From positions 62,001 to 126,000 of the forward strand of contig WHUZ01000124.1 of assembly GCA_015179045.1 (NCBI GenBank): a stretch of 64,000 bases of DNA. Reading direction: 5' to 3'. Below are positions 1 to 11,870 of the stretch, one piece after another (positions within the stretch are counted from its first letter, which is position 1; the number at the start of each line of letters is the position of its first letter). The notes beneath the pieces were generated by a model. The model saw only the letters and a program-made list of their open reading frames with translations, was not told where the DNA came from and ran no database searches. The DNA is from Kalaharituber pfeilii. Taxonomy: Eukaryota; Ascomycota; Pezizomycetes; Pezizales; Pezizaceae. Made by a program: the position numbers and the translations under genes.

Positions 1-2862
1 TCTGCGGCGATGAGGAGCGGGGACACGACGAGCTGGAGGAGGAAGAGGAAGGGCATTGTGAAGGGCCAGGCACGCATTGCGGCCATTGTGGGCTATACAG
101 TTGTAACAAGACGTTGCACGAGACTATATCTGAGACGAAGTCTGGATCCATTTAACCGGGGCAGGGCTGAGGTATACCTTTTCGAGCCCGGCCCTTCTCT
201 TGCTTGGGACCCAATCCACCACTGGGATGGAGTGCTTGGAGACAGCCTCAACAGAAAGTAAGTAAAAGGTGCTCCAGAGCAGCGGGAAGCAAGTGGCCTC
301 ACAGCTGACAAGTTCATGTGCGCCCAGATAGTCTGCAGTTGTTGGGTTTATTCAGTGCAGGGTGTCTATTACGTACCTAGATTTTGAGGAAGCTAGAAAG
401 GCAAACCGCAAACCCAAATGCCGAAGTCCCGCATTACAATATTGTTTGATGATTTCCTTGAAACTTCGAGTAAGGCAGACTCAATCGACCGATTGAGGTA
501 GATAATCGATAGTCATTTAAACCTCGTAACCGGCGCAATCAGGGTAGGGTGATAGCTACGTCAAGTCAGCCCACGCACGACCTTTCTCTCTCCTCCGTAA
601 ATTAGACAACAATATGCAATATGAAAACAACGTGCAGTGGAAAGCGACGTCACAGTAAACACCAAGTCTCATGCAATCCAATCGATGCAAGGCGGTTGAA
701 GGTGATTTGCATCCAGACGGATGAACATTAGGACGATGCGCAAGCCGCTGCAATGCACATGCTCTTTTCGCCCTTCGCCAAAAGTTAACCCTAGGTATTC
801 GTTACATGAAGTGTCGGGGAAAAATATAACAAGCATGCATTATTAGACTCGCGATTGACGTGATGCAGGATCGAGTAAGCTCAAGGATATGTTTTACATA
901 AGCAAGGCATGTGGGAGATCCTGCAAATCGCAGGAATAAAAGCGAACCATTGCAGATTTTAAGTTGAGCTTAGATAGGGTCGGTGGCATATTCCGGTCCC
1001 TGGTACGGTTCACCGGATCGATAAGGGGGGGTTGATCGACGTGCAGGGGCAGTTTGTACTAGTATTCAGCCCTACGTCACTTGACATCGTTTGTGTGTGA
1101 TACGACTGCATGATAAGCAGCTTATCGAAATTCTTCTGTTTTGGGGAAAGTTTGAAAACGTTGTATTCACTTTATCTAGGAATTATGGACGATTGGGCGT
1201 TCTTGGCATCGAGGGGAAGTGAAAAAAGAAATAATATAAAACATTAAGTCTTTACATTGTGTGGCCCGAACGAATATATATGCAGGTACAGCAACATATG
1301 TTCTTATGTACACTACGAATTTGCGGCTAAAACTTAGTCTGGTTGACTGAAAGCTTAACTCAGGCTGATTGAGTTAAAATCAAACAGTAATTTGTTGTCG
1401 AGATTGAACAAACGCCAAGAAGAAAGTTTAGGAAATCTCGATATGTTTTTCACATACAAAATGATTTACCAATAAGAAGGCAGGAATAATGACCTGATAG
1501 ATTTTCAGTTGATCTTCGACGCTAATATCCAATACCCAGTGTTATCCTGGTCTAGTTGTAACGTTTTCCTACCCAATGTGATGCGTACCAAAAGAAGAAT
1601 CGGATATTAGATGTGATGTGATACAGACCGACGATGTCTGGCCCAAAGTATAGTAATTCATGCGGTAAGATTGAGTATATCACAGCAAAATAGGTCATTC
1701 TTGCGCGGTTGAGATTGGATAAACAAAATCTCAAAAAACTAACCTTCGGGGAGTAAAAGCAAGATTGTAACGGAAAACTGGCAATGTGGTCATGGAGGTT
1801 AGGATTGGTGAGCGATCAGGTTTTGGAAAATTGTTTATAGGTTGTACGTTTCATGAGCTGGAGTTGAGCTAATCTGTTACGAGAATATTGTGCTTGGAGA
1901 CTCTACGAGGGTGAAGATCTCTAAACAGGGTTGGCTACACTCCCAGTAACGGGGCTTGAGCTATTAACGGAGAATGCTGTGCTGTGCGTCCGACCAGGTT
2001 ATGTCACATTTGTTTATTGATAACTAGAGTGTATTTACGGTGATTGGGCCCTACAGCACCGTACCAATGATAGATACATGCTTATATCAACTTGCTGTGC
2101 AAGAAACTCAAGATGGACTGGGGCTCTGTAGCTGGTGGTCATAATAGTGTCATGGCTTTTTAGGAACAGGCATCAGAGCACATTGACGGTCCAGCGGTGG
2201 CAGCAGGTTCCATGATATTACCTCTCCAGTGATTGGACCTCTATGTCTGCAGCCGCATGTAGGAGCATCTCATTCCTTGGGTAAGGGAGATTTGATGCAC
2301 GGTGAGAGATACCTATTATAGCCTTGCGCAAAACCGGTTGAGATCTGCAGCTCAATCTCAAACCTTCTGCAGATGTGTGCGAAACAATGTTACAATGTTC
2401 ATTTCCATGTGCAACATGCACCATGCTGTCAGATGATGCCAACAGCTTGTAAATCCATTATCCTCATCCAGGTAACCAACCCAGGGACATGGGTGCTATC
2501 TGACCATCGTAGGTTCTGTACACCTGACGCGGATCTCACATAGGTGGGTATACAGCACGGAGGCTAAGAAATCCATCCATTGTTACAGCTTATGAGCCTA
2601 ATGAGGTTGTGATTCCAATTAGTGAGCACCCACCCGTATAACCATCTGCAAAGTGACGCCTTGTGGGCGACGGCAAGGCCCGCGGTTGTTCAATTTCACA
2701 TTAGATATCAACCTCGTGCCTACCCAATTGACTGCTAATTTTCCTAGGAGTTAACTGCGCTTTGCTTCTGGGGAGCGTTTATCGACCGATTGTTACCCTT
2801 GATGCTGTCTCTTGTCTTGTTTATCGATATATCTATCATTCAGCCCTTTTCCATTGTCAGCA
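1..2862. other. Upstream intergenic sequence, no gene supported
   Basis: Only short open frames (83 codons or fewer) occur, overlapping each other on both strands without a signal peptide, motif or intron pattern. I see no RNA gene and no recognisable transposon end. The last few hundred bases presumably hold the promoter of the chitinase gene, but no element can be singled out. Confidence 0.6.
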
Positions 2863-5800
2863 ATGCGGCTGTACCAAGTGCTGGCATGCGCCAGTGCATA
2901 TCTCTTGTTGCTCGTTGCCGCCCAAGATATTGAATGTTCCAAGACTCGAGAATGCTACAACAAAGCATGCTGCCATGTTCCAGAAGGAGAGACCAAAGGA
3001 TTGTGTAGTTACGAGTTGAGTTTGGTTTCTCTTGTGTTTAGTACCAGGACAGTTCGAGCTGCGTTGGATGCAGTGGGATGGGAGGTTTTATGAGCTGACG
3101 GTTTTATGTGCACGAAGGCCAGAGCACTGCGAGAAAAGCAAAGGATGCGTGAGTAATTGTAATGCGAAAGCAGGTATGCCGCAACCATGAATTTAACCTT
3201 GAGCCTCTCTCATCGCTGATTGATATTATTGACTTTTCCAGAATGCGGAACACGTGCCGCAGCCCCAGGGCAGAAGTGTCCATTGCAGGCTTGCTGTAGC
3301 AAAGGGGGATTTTGTGGTACTACTCGCGCTTTTTGTGAAGTATGATTGAGCCCTGGGGAGAACGCTGGCGCGCAAGATTTGAAGTGCAAGACGCTGCGGA
3401 AATATATTAACTGCGGCTACTAACGCATACTTGACCATCCTAGGCAGACGCTGGATGCCAAAGTAACTGCATCACCGAAGTGCCCCAGCCCTCATGCACC
3501 GGCGGCCACCACATCTTCAACCGTAGAATTGCGTACTACGAATCCTGGGCCGCGGACCGTGACTGTGATGCCTGGCTTCCAGAACGGATACCGGCCCGTA
3601 TGCTTACGCACGTGATTTACTCGTTTGCGTTAATCTCGGAGGATCACGAGATTGAGCTTGGGGCAAGGGATTCGGGCAACACAGAGTTGATAGCGAGGAC
3701 AGTCGCGTTGAAGAATGATAATCCCCATTTGAAGGTTTATATTGGTACGGTTTTCTTTTTGACAAGACATCAGTGTGCGACCATGGAAGAACAAGACGTT
3801 GAGATACTAACACGCTTGATTTTTTTGTGGCGATCTCATCAGGAATCGGTGGCTGGGCGTTCAACAATCCTCCCACCCAGAAACGGTTCTCAAACACAGC
3901 TTCGACAGCTGAGAATCGTAAAAAGTTTTGCAAGAGTCTTATGAATTTCATGACTGAATGGGCATTTGATGTACGCGGCTGCCGCAAACAATGTACTTTC
4001 TACTTTATTGACATCAGCTAATGACGGAAGTACAGGGAGTGGACATCGATTGGGAATATCCAGTTGCTGAAGATCGTGGCGGGAAACCGGAAGACAAGGA
4101 CAACTTTGTGAAGCTGATAGCAGAGTGCAGGATGACGTTTGACGAGAGCGGGAAGGAATATGGGCTCACGTTCACTATCCCGAGAGCGTATTGGTATCTA
4201 AGACATTTTGACAGTAGGTATACCTCATGCTTGCCACGTCAGATCGTTGTTGACAAAAAATATAAATTATAGTCCAGGGGCTTCTTGATGCTGGTGCCGA
4301 CTGGGCAAATTTGATGTCGTATGACTTGCATGGTGTTTGGGATAAGTGAGTGCTATAGCTATATATATTCACGTTGCTCGCTGCTTAGACAAGGACAACA
4401 CTAATAGAGCCCACGTTTCATCAGAGATTCGCGCTCGATAGGCAATTCAATGGCCGCCCACACAAATCTGACCGAGATCAAGTTCGCTCTCGACCTCCTG
4501 TGGCGTAACAACATCGAGCCAGCTGATGTCGTACTTGGTTTCGGGTTTTATGGCTGCTCGTTCCAAGCCTCAAGTCCGTTCTGCACTGAGCCCGGCTGTG
4601 AATTCGTCCAGGGTGCCCAGCCTGGCTCATGTACCAATGCGTCTGGAATTCTCTCGTACGCTGAGATTAAGGCGATTCAGAAGTACGACGTGGTAGAAAC
4701 CCATTATGTTGAAGCTGACGCTGTTAACTATATGGTATATGAACGAGCACAGTGGGTCTCGTACGATGATGCAAAAACGTTCAGCCAGAAGGTGGACTTT
4801 GCGAAATCACAGTGCCTAGGTGGGCTAATGATCTGGGCTATTGATCTAGACACGTACGATCACCAGGCGTTGGAGGGTTTGCTAGGGAGGAACAGGAACA
4901 TCGCGAGCGATCGGACGTACAATCACCAGGTGTTGCAGGGTTTGCCTGGGGGAAACATTGGGGGGCTCATGTCTGGAGGCCAACTCACTGAGGACGAAAA
5001 GGAGGAGCTTGCAAAGGACTTTGGGAGATTTACTGGGGAGGACTGCTACGTGACGGAGTGCGTATCGAAAAAGGCAACATGCAAGCCTGGGTATAACGTA
5101 TTAGAGTACGTGCATGACCCGGTCAGAAAGTTAACCCAAGGCACAAAGGAATGCGATGAGGGTGATTGGCGGTTGATATGTTGTCCCTCAAAAGCTATGC
5201 CCGTCAGCTGCGAATGTGAGTGAGCTCCAGATGATGCTGATGAGGCTCCAATGCTAACGCTGGGTGATCCCTGATCATGAAGGGACGGAACATCTGGAAT
5301 TCTTAATTGGGTTCTGCTTCTACGGCTACAATTGCGATGAGCAAAGCTTTTCCCTTATGAAAGATAATTACGACAACAAGGAGGGGTCTAGAATATGCTT
5401 CCCTGGGAAACGAGATGTACGTTTAATGAACTTGGATAGCAACCATATCTTTTGCGAGAACGAGCACTAAGCGGCACAATATCTATAGCTCTGCTGTCTT
5501 GCAGATAACTCGAATTTGAACCAGTGCCATTGGGGTACATGTGCAGGTGACACGAGCTGTGGGGAGGGTGAAATACTCATGACTGAATCTGGCTACGGAG
5601 CTAGTAAGTTTTATATACAACAGCTAATTGTGGTTGACGTCGTGTTGCTAATGTCTTTGTTTTGCGATGGTCCAGACAATGAGATCTGCAATGCTCGTCC
5701 ATGGTACCGGTCTCCACTGTGCTGCCGAAGTGAGTCAGAGACACTATAGATATTCTCAATAATTACTAACGTCGTTGCCATCGCAGAGAAATATGAGAAT

Positions 5801-8800
5801 TGTGAGTGGGTGAGTGGTAAAGACGGGTGCACGACTGAACCCCCGGATTGTCCCAAAGGAAAGATCATGATTGCAGAGAAACCCAATGGATGGGATGGAG
5901 CGAAGTTCTACACGTGTCTCAATGGCCTATTTGTCAGGTATTGTTGTGATGTGCCTTATGACCACTCCGACAAGTGGCCAGTGGATCCCAGGAAGATATT
6001 TCCAAACCCTCAACTCGACGATGTCTCCTGGGAATATGACGAGGAATTTGAATCGAATGCTGAAGGTCAGCTCGCAATATCTGCTAGTATGTTCAGAGGA
6101 ATTAGAAGCTAATATGTTGTATCCGCAAAGATCTCCGACATTCTCGCGCACCCGGCGTAGGTGCCCACGAGCTTTCCTACCCGTACGTTTATGACGGAGC
6201 TAATATTCAAACAGGACGACGCTTTTGGCTTGGTTCTGATGGACGGAGCGGAAGACTCATTCCAAGGATCATTTGGCAACAATTGGGTCTTCATGGAAGA
6301 GGACTCTGATGACACCTGGAACTTGAAGAAACGCGACTGGGCTGAAAAGCGAAGCCTGAAATTCCGCAACGATACCTTCGACAATGAGGTAGAGCACTTC
6401 CGCGTTTTCTGCCCACATGGCAGTGAGTCCGAACTGTGTACTGCTATTTTCAAGGGGAGGGTGGAAGACACCATCATTGGAATGCCTCCGGGTATCGGAG
6501 CTGGTCCGTATGCTCACATCGTCAGGTTCGAGAAGAGTAAGAACCAATCACTGAGCAGACGAGCTTTACGATGGAGGCGGCGTAATTCTGAGCAGAGGGA
6601 AGATGTGGTGTATGACCTTGTTGTGGATTACGACTTTGCCTCCATCAATGGAGATGGCAAAGGGCCTGTGCAGTTCCGGGTGGACTTTACGAACCTAGTT
6701 GAATATTGGTGAGATAGCAGATTCCAGCGCAGGCTACAGGTGGTGGAGTTCTCATGCTGATCTATATGGGAACAGGGACGCAGTAACGACGGCATTCCCG
6801 GAAGAACTCAAGCTGCGCAAGAGGTGGTTTGGCACGTTCAAATCGTGGCTCAGCAAAGTCACAGATATCGAGAAGGAAGACAAAGGGGCTATCGACATGC
6901 GACTTACCAGGTCCTTCAATCTATTCCACTTTGAAGACAAGTGTGTACGAGGAAACAGTATCACAAAAGTGCAGGCAGATTTGGATGCATCAATGGACAT
7001 GGGGCTGAACGCTCGGTACGCATATTACTTCCATGGCCATATCCTTCCTACCCCCAAGACCGAGGAAGCCTTCGCGTACTTTGGGATACAGCCAGTGGGA
7101 AATGTAAGTCTAGAAGCTGCGCCCACAGTTAACCTCTCCTAGGCGCGCTAACACCTTTTCAACAGGTGGTATTGAGGCTCTCGGGTGAAGGGTCTTTCCA
7201 ATCAACTACTAAGGAGATAGGAATCATCAAGGGCCTGGCGTTCCCTGGCCTCTCAGTTAAAGGGCTTGTACGAATTGGGCCAGAACTGGATGTTTTCGGT
7301 AGGATGGATACGTATCTTCGTATCTCTGGTGAAATCGAAGTTGGGGTCTCAATCATGTTCAAACCCGCAGAGGTAAGTTTGCACGTCAATGCGTTACAGC
7401 CAGCCTGGCTAATCAAACACCTGTTCACACTTGCTCCCTGTAGGTTTATTTTCCTCAAAATGCGGAAGGGATAGCGGAAAGCCACAAACCCGAACCATTG
7501 TCCAAAGGCGATGTAGCTGCGTTCGCAGTGAAGCCCGACTTGAATGTTAGAGCCCAAGCAGAGGGTCAATTATCGTTTACTCTTACGCCAATGGCGTTAT
7601 TTGGTATCGATATCCTCAATGGCGCATTGATGAAAGGGGACTTGTCTCTGGGCCTTGCAAATACGTTAACTCTTGGTGTGAGCGCGGAAGGGTGGGCAGG
7701 GACTGGTGGCGCTGGGGCAGAGCTTTGTTATTGGGCAGATTACAACTACGACTTCTTTATTCGCGGAGAAATGACGTAAGTCAATCTCGTTCCTATGGGC
7801 ACACAAGGCGAAGCTAAATAACGTATCCTATGCAGACTTCTTAACGGCCGCTATGACTGGGGTGGTGAATATAGTGTCATGTCCAACGACGACCCACTCG
7901 TCCTAGCTAAGAGGACGTGCAAAGCATTTGGTGATGCAGACGAAGACCCGGACACGAGGGTCGCTGTGCAAGCGAATTCAGAAGCCTTCAGCTCAGAATC
8001 TGGCAAAGACAGCATCTTCCCTGTAAGTTTTGGCTGTGAACTCACCGAGAAAGACGAGAACGATGACAGCGCCTACAACGACTGTTGGTCGTCCGGGGAG
8101 GACACTGAGGGATCCAGGGTGGCAGCAAATGCCAACAGCGTGTGCTACCCAAGGCCATCCGTGTTCTATAACTGCCACTGGTTCCGGCAAATGACATACA
8201 CCGCCGCCAGTACGGGCAAATCCATAACCTTCCCCGGAATATGTGATACCATCAGTGAGGGTATCAAAAAATATTCCACGAAGGCGGGATGGAGCTCAGC
8301 GAACTGGGTGGCATTGGTGCATTACAAGCGCTCGGATGGTGACGCCAACAGGGACGCTTCGTGTGGTAGAGCTAAAGGTGCTGGAAGAAGTAGTTGGAAG
8401 ATCAAATGTAAATTAGACAACAGATCCGTATGGAAAGATCCAAATATTGACATCAAGCAGCTCACTAAAGCTTCTGGTGTAAGTCCCCCCTGACCCCTAC
8501 AACGGTTAGATATGTTACATACAGGCTAACAATGAACCTTAGGAACAATCATATTCCTCCTGTGACGAATTCCCATTCAATACGTGTGTTCTACTCTCCC
8601 AATGTTCAATATTACGAATGGAACAAGAGCTAATAACCAGTTCTACAGCTCTGAGGAGGGTGGTCGTGGCGCAGTTATGAAATGTGTCCCACAATGGCAG
8701 CAGGATGCGCAAGGCACACTACAAGGGTACCTTCCTAACATTCAGGAGCAATATTATGTACGCAGAAAATGCGCAGCCTTTGCCCCCTCAGCCATCGGGC

Positions 8801-9467
8801 ACTACCTACGTGTGATATGGTGCTGATTCATCGCTTTATTTCTCAGGACGGCGCTGGCAATCCCACAGAATCAAGATGGAAAAATGTACCGGGTCCATCC
8901 TACCCCTCGTATCGTGTTCATCTCTGGTACAACAACGGGGGCACAGCAGAGAATGGCCCATTTAGATTTGGGAAGGTGGCGGGCAGTGGCACCCTTGATT
9001 CCACAACGGTCTTGGGGGCATCAATACCTGGGGTAATCCCAATATCACAATCTCGCGCAGTAATGCAGTTTGCACCCAGAACAAATGGAAATGGTCTCCA
9101 AGCCAGGGATATATGTCTCTCAGGATCTATGGCTGCAAGATCAGGTTTGCCAACACGGCGTCCGGGACGAAGCATCGCCGTGATCTACAGGATGGCGAGC
9201 ATGATCCACTCGATGACCCTAACAACTGGGGTATCGAAGGTAAGCTTTCCCGGCCGGCGTGATTTAACGCATAATGATGGCTATCATCATGCCACGAATG
9301 CAAGCTGACAATATTTTGGGTACTTAGTGGTGGGTGTTGATTACAACAACGTGGTTGAAGTTACAGATGCCAGTGACTTTGAACTTGAAGGTGCTATGTT
9401 GAAGTTGCAAGAGCAACTAGACCAAACCGAGCAGGTATATGAGGAGGAAGAGCAAATAAAGAGATAG
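2863..9467 (+). CDS. Killer-toxin-like secreted GH18 chitinase with C-terminal NucA/NucB-like nuclease segment
   Basis: Predicted secreted class V chitinase of the killer-toxin-like subgroup, which hydrolyses chitin in fungal walls. Early exons I could place: 2863-3014, 3118-3173, 3242-3339, 3444-3744, 3843-3970, 4036-4213, 4273-4345 and 4425 onward, with matching phases. Residues 1-20 are a signal peptide (hydrophobic LLLLVAA). Residues about 22-115 hold two cysteine-rich hevein-like chitin-binding modules (CCSKGGFCG). GH18 runs from about residue 118 to 475; the catalytic motif DGVDIDWE straddles the exon 5/6 junction, placing the acid Glu near residue 252, and WAIDLD closes the barrel. Cysteine-rich and beta-rich segments follow (about 5.2-8.0 kb), as in the family. 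The end (about 8.54-9.24 kb) shows CDEFPFNT and, after an intron, SEEGGRG, like the NucA/NucB nuclease fold. The frame changes near 9014-9018 (see findings). Exons after 5.2 kb are approximate. I saw no LysM domain, although relatives often have them. Confidence 0.85.
8540..9238 (+). other. NucA/NucB-like nuclease region of the chitinase gene
   Basis: This sub-region of the preceding gene resembles the DNase NucA/NucB family, small extracellular nucleases of bacteria also found at the ends of toxin proteins. Visible cues are CDEFPFNT before an intron, SEEGGRG after it, a following CVP, and downstream IYGCKIRF with a conserved cysteine. An intron after about 8758 ends at 8847. Within the last large exon, codons up to about 9013 and codons from about 9019 are both clearly coding but lie in different frames, joined at a run of five G. 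The identification rests on motif memory, not on an alignment. Confidence 0.55.
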
Positions 9468-9984
9468 CCCACTCTAATTCTGAGTTTGGATAAAAGTTGA
9501 AGCGTAGAGCTAGTTTGACGGGGTGCCCACTGCCAAAACACGAGGTCGAGGAGAGGATTGAAGTGTTAGCAAAGGATCATTATAGGTACCTGAAGCAGGA
9601 GATCTGAGGTGAATGTGTCAAAATAGAAATCATATGATTACAGCACTTATGTCTTACATTGCTGTACCTGTAGACCATTCGTAAAGGTTCTACTTCGTGC
9701 GGCTGATGCCACATGACAAACTTTAGACCAGAAAATAATGGGTTCCTGTGTTATGTAATGTGTCTCAACTGAAAATCGCTCAAAAGATCTTTTTCTTGTA
9801 GATTGACCAATCTGAACGCAAATGGGCTGAAAATCAGGCGAGGGAGGGAGGGAGTGAACTGGGTGGTGTTGTTGGGATGGTGGGTTTGGCGGTGGTAATA
9901 TATGCGAGGTAATATGCGTGCATGTGTATTCTTGAATCTTGAGTTGTGTTTTCATGAACAAGTTCAACGATTAAATTGGGTGGA
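9468..9984. other. Intergenic, 3' side of the chitinase gene
   Basis: No coding frame is supported. The stretch contains G/T-rich low-complexity sequence (9838-9895). LINE-derived codons begin near 9985. Confidence 0.5.
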
Positions 9985-11410
9985 GAGGCCAGAAGCAGTG
10001 GAGAGAGGAGTTTGAGAAGTTGCAGTACCAAGCACTTCGCAAATGCACTGGTGCAGTCCGAAGGGCAGCGAGAGTAAAGGTTGAGGCCATTGCTGGAGTA
10101 GAGAGTGTAACGACGATCCTCGATCAAGGCCAAGCAAGGTATGCAGTGAGATCAGTGAGGGACCCCACAGGAGTGGGGGACCTGTGGCCTGAAAGCTTCA
10201 GCGGAATGGTAGCCCTAGACCCAGACAGAGGGTGAGAGGGGGAGGGACTGGAGAGACTTTAGCTTGGGTTATGCTACAGACAAAAATGATGGGTTTGAGT
10301 CAGTAGCCGGGAAGATTGCCAGCACTCTCGAGGTCGATGAGGAGGAGAGAGTGTCCTGGGGACGAGATGTACACCTACTGCAGGCAGACATTGAGGTCAT
10401 TGACCTCAAGCTGTACAAGGAAGACGCCCCAGCCAAATGGGAAAAGGCCATCAATGAGGCTCTATTTTCACAGATGGCAGCCGCAGTGAGGAAGGCGGTG
10501 TTGGTGGCGGATGGTGCTGGAGGCAGGTGGTAGCAGGTGAGTCAGAAGGGTCCCGGTGGGTAGGCACAAAAGCAACTGTGTGGGCCGGCGAGGTCTCAGG
10601 AATGAGGGGTGCCCTTGAAGCAGTTGATGGCAGTGCAAAAGTGCTACTACTCGCAGACTCCCAGGCAGCTATCAGTGCAGTCCAGAAAGCAGGAAAAACT
10701 GGCAAGGCAAGGACCGCAGACCTAGCGCGGGTGATAGAGCTGATTGCAGAGAGGCAGCGATGGCTAACGGAGGCGGATGCAGTGAAGCTGGCATGGGTCA
10801 AGGCCCACGTGGGGATAGAGGGCAATGAGAAGGCAGATGAGTTGGCCAAAAAGGGGGCCAAGTGCATGAGGTATGATGGGCAGGCCACTGAGGGCGGGCT
10901 GCGTCAAGAGTTAGTTTCGAAAAAGAAAAGAGGGGAGGGAGCGTGCAGGGTTTGGGAAGGGCAAATTCGTGAAGTGGGGCAGGAGAGCACTCACAAATTA
11001 CACATGGCTACGGACTGGAAAAGGCGGAGCTATGTGGAGGAGGATGGTCAGTGGCGAGAAGGTACAATGCACATGTGGCGCGGCATGGAGTGCTGAGCAT
11101 GTGGTGTTCAGATGCACCGAACTGGAGCGGCCCCAGAGGAAGGACAAAGATGGGGCGCATGTCACCTGGTAGTCCTGGGAGGACCTAGAGGAGAAAGGGT
11201 GGAAGCAAGAAGGCTCGGAGGGCGACCCGGTCGAGTACTGGTTTGCCTGCCTCGATCTGGGGTAGCCGGGGACGGAGGGCACTGGGTGCTCAAGGTGTGT
11301 ATGTAGATTCCGTAGTTAGTTGTTCCAAACCTGGCCCGGGTATATGGGTCCCTGCCATAGGCTGGTAGCCTGTATGCGGGGTTACGTGAATATATATATA
11401 TATATATATA
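9985..11410 (+). mobile_element. LINE fragment, family B: 3' part of ORF2 with RNase H and tail
   Basis: A 5'-truncated non-LTR retrotransposon. Codons from 9985 give the ORF2 region downstream of the reverse transcriptase (CTGAVRRAARVKVEAIAGVE), broken by stops between 10235 and 10460. RNase H is intact from 10467 to about 10870: FTDGS, GEVSGMRGALE, LADSQAA and GNEKADE supply the four acidic residues. A cysteine pattern CTCG...HVVFRC near 11070-11120 matches the C-terminal zinc finger of Tad/I-clade ORF2. The 3' end (11339-11395) reads CTGCCATAGGCTGGTAGCCTGTATGCGGGGTTACGTGAAT in pieces of the family B tail, followed by a (TA)n run instead of poly(A). No 5' end or target duplication was found. 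Confidence 0.85.
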
Positions 11411-11690
11411 TTTTTAATATCATTACTCGCTTGCCGCCCTGGGGGCTATGGCGAGATTAGTTACATGAGGTAGGGGATATTAGGGAATATAATGAAATAA
11501 AGAAGTAAAAACTCGTTCTCGTGTTCCGCCCAGTCCAGTTATGAAAAGAAATCAAATGGGAAAGGGTAAGGGTAACATGAAAAGATAAGATAGAGGAAAG
11601 ATTAACATATGTCAGTGTTGTCCCGCCCAGTCCAGAATGTCCACCAGAATGTCTTTGTCGTTGCTTTTGTGTGGCTTAATTAGGTCTGCC
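11411..11690 (-). mobile_element. LINE family A fragment, 3' end
   Basis: On the minus strand this ends with the family A tail: GCCATAGCCC, loop, GGGCGGCAAGCGAGTAATGATATT and A residues. Upstream are the last codons of ORF2 (ending in a DILDWAGRD-like stretch near 11630). It abuts the (TA)n end of the family B fragment, so the two LINE 3' ends face each other. Any target duplication is hidden in the TA run. Confidence 0.8.
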
Positions 11691-11870
11691 TCCCCCCCAT
11701 CAAATTTTGATAATCACTCCGTTTGGCATGTCTAAGTAGTGGCTCACTGCTCATATATTTGAACATGTACTGAGTACAACATATGATATCTGACGACAGA
11801 TTTAAGCAACGAAAAAAAAGGCCTTATAATCAGCTGTATACAACAACAATGTAACAGCAGAGCAGTCTAA

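Noticed and set aside
10..261. 83-codon open frame at the window start
   Set aside because: It overlaps an open frame on the other strand and shows no motif, no intron and no plausible start context.
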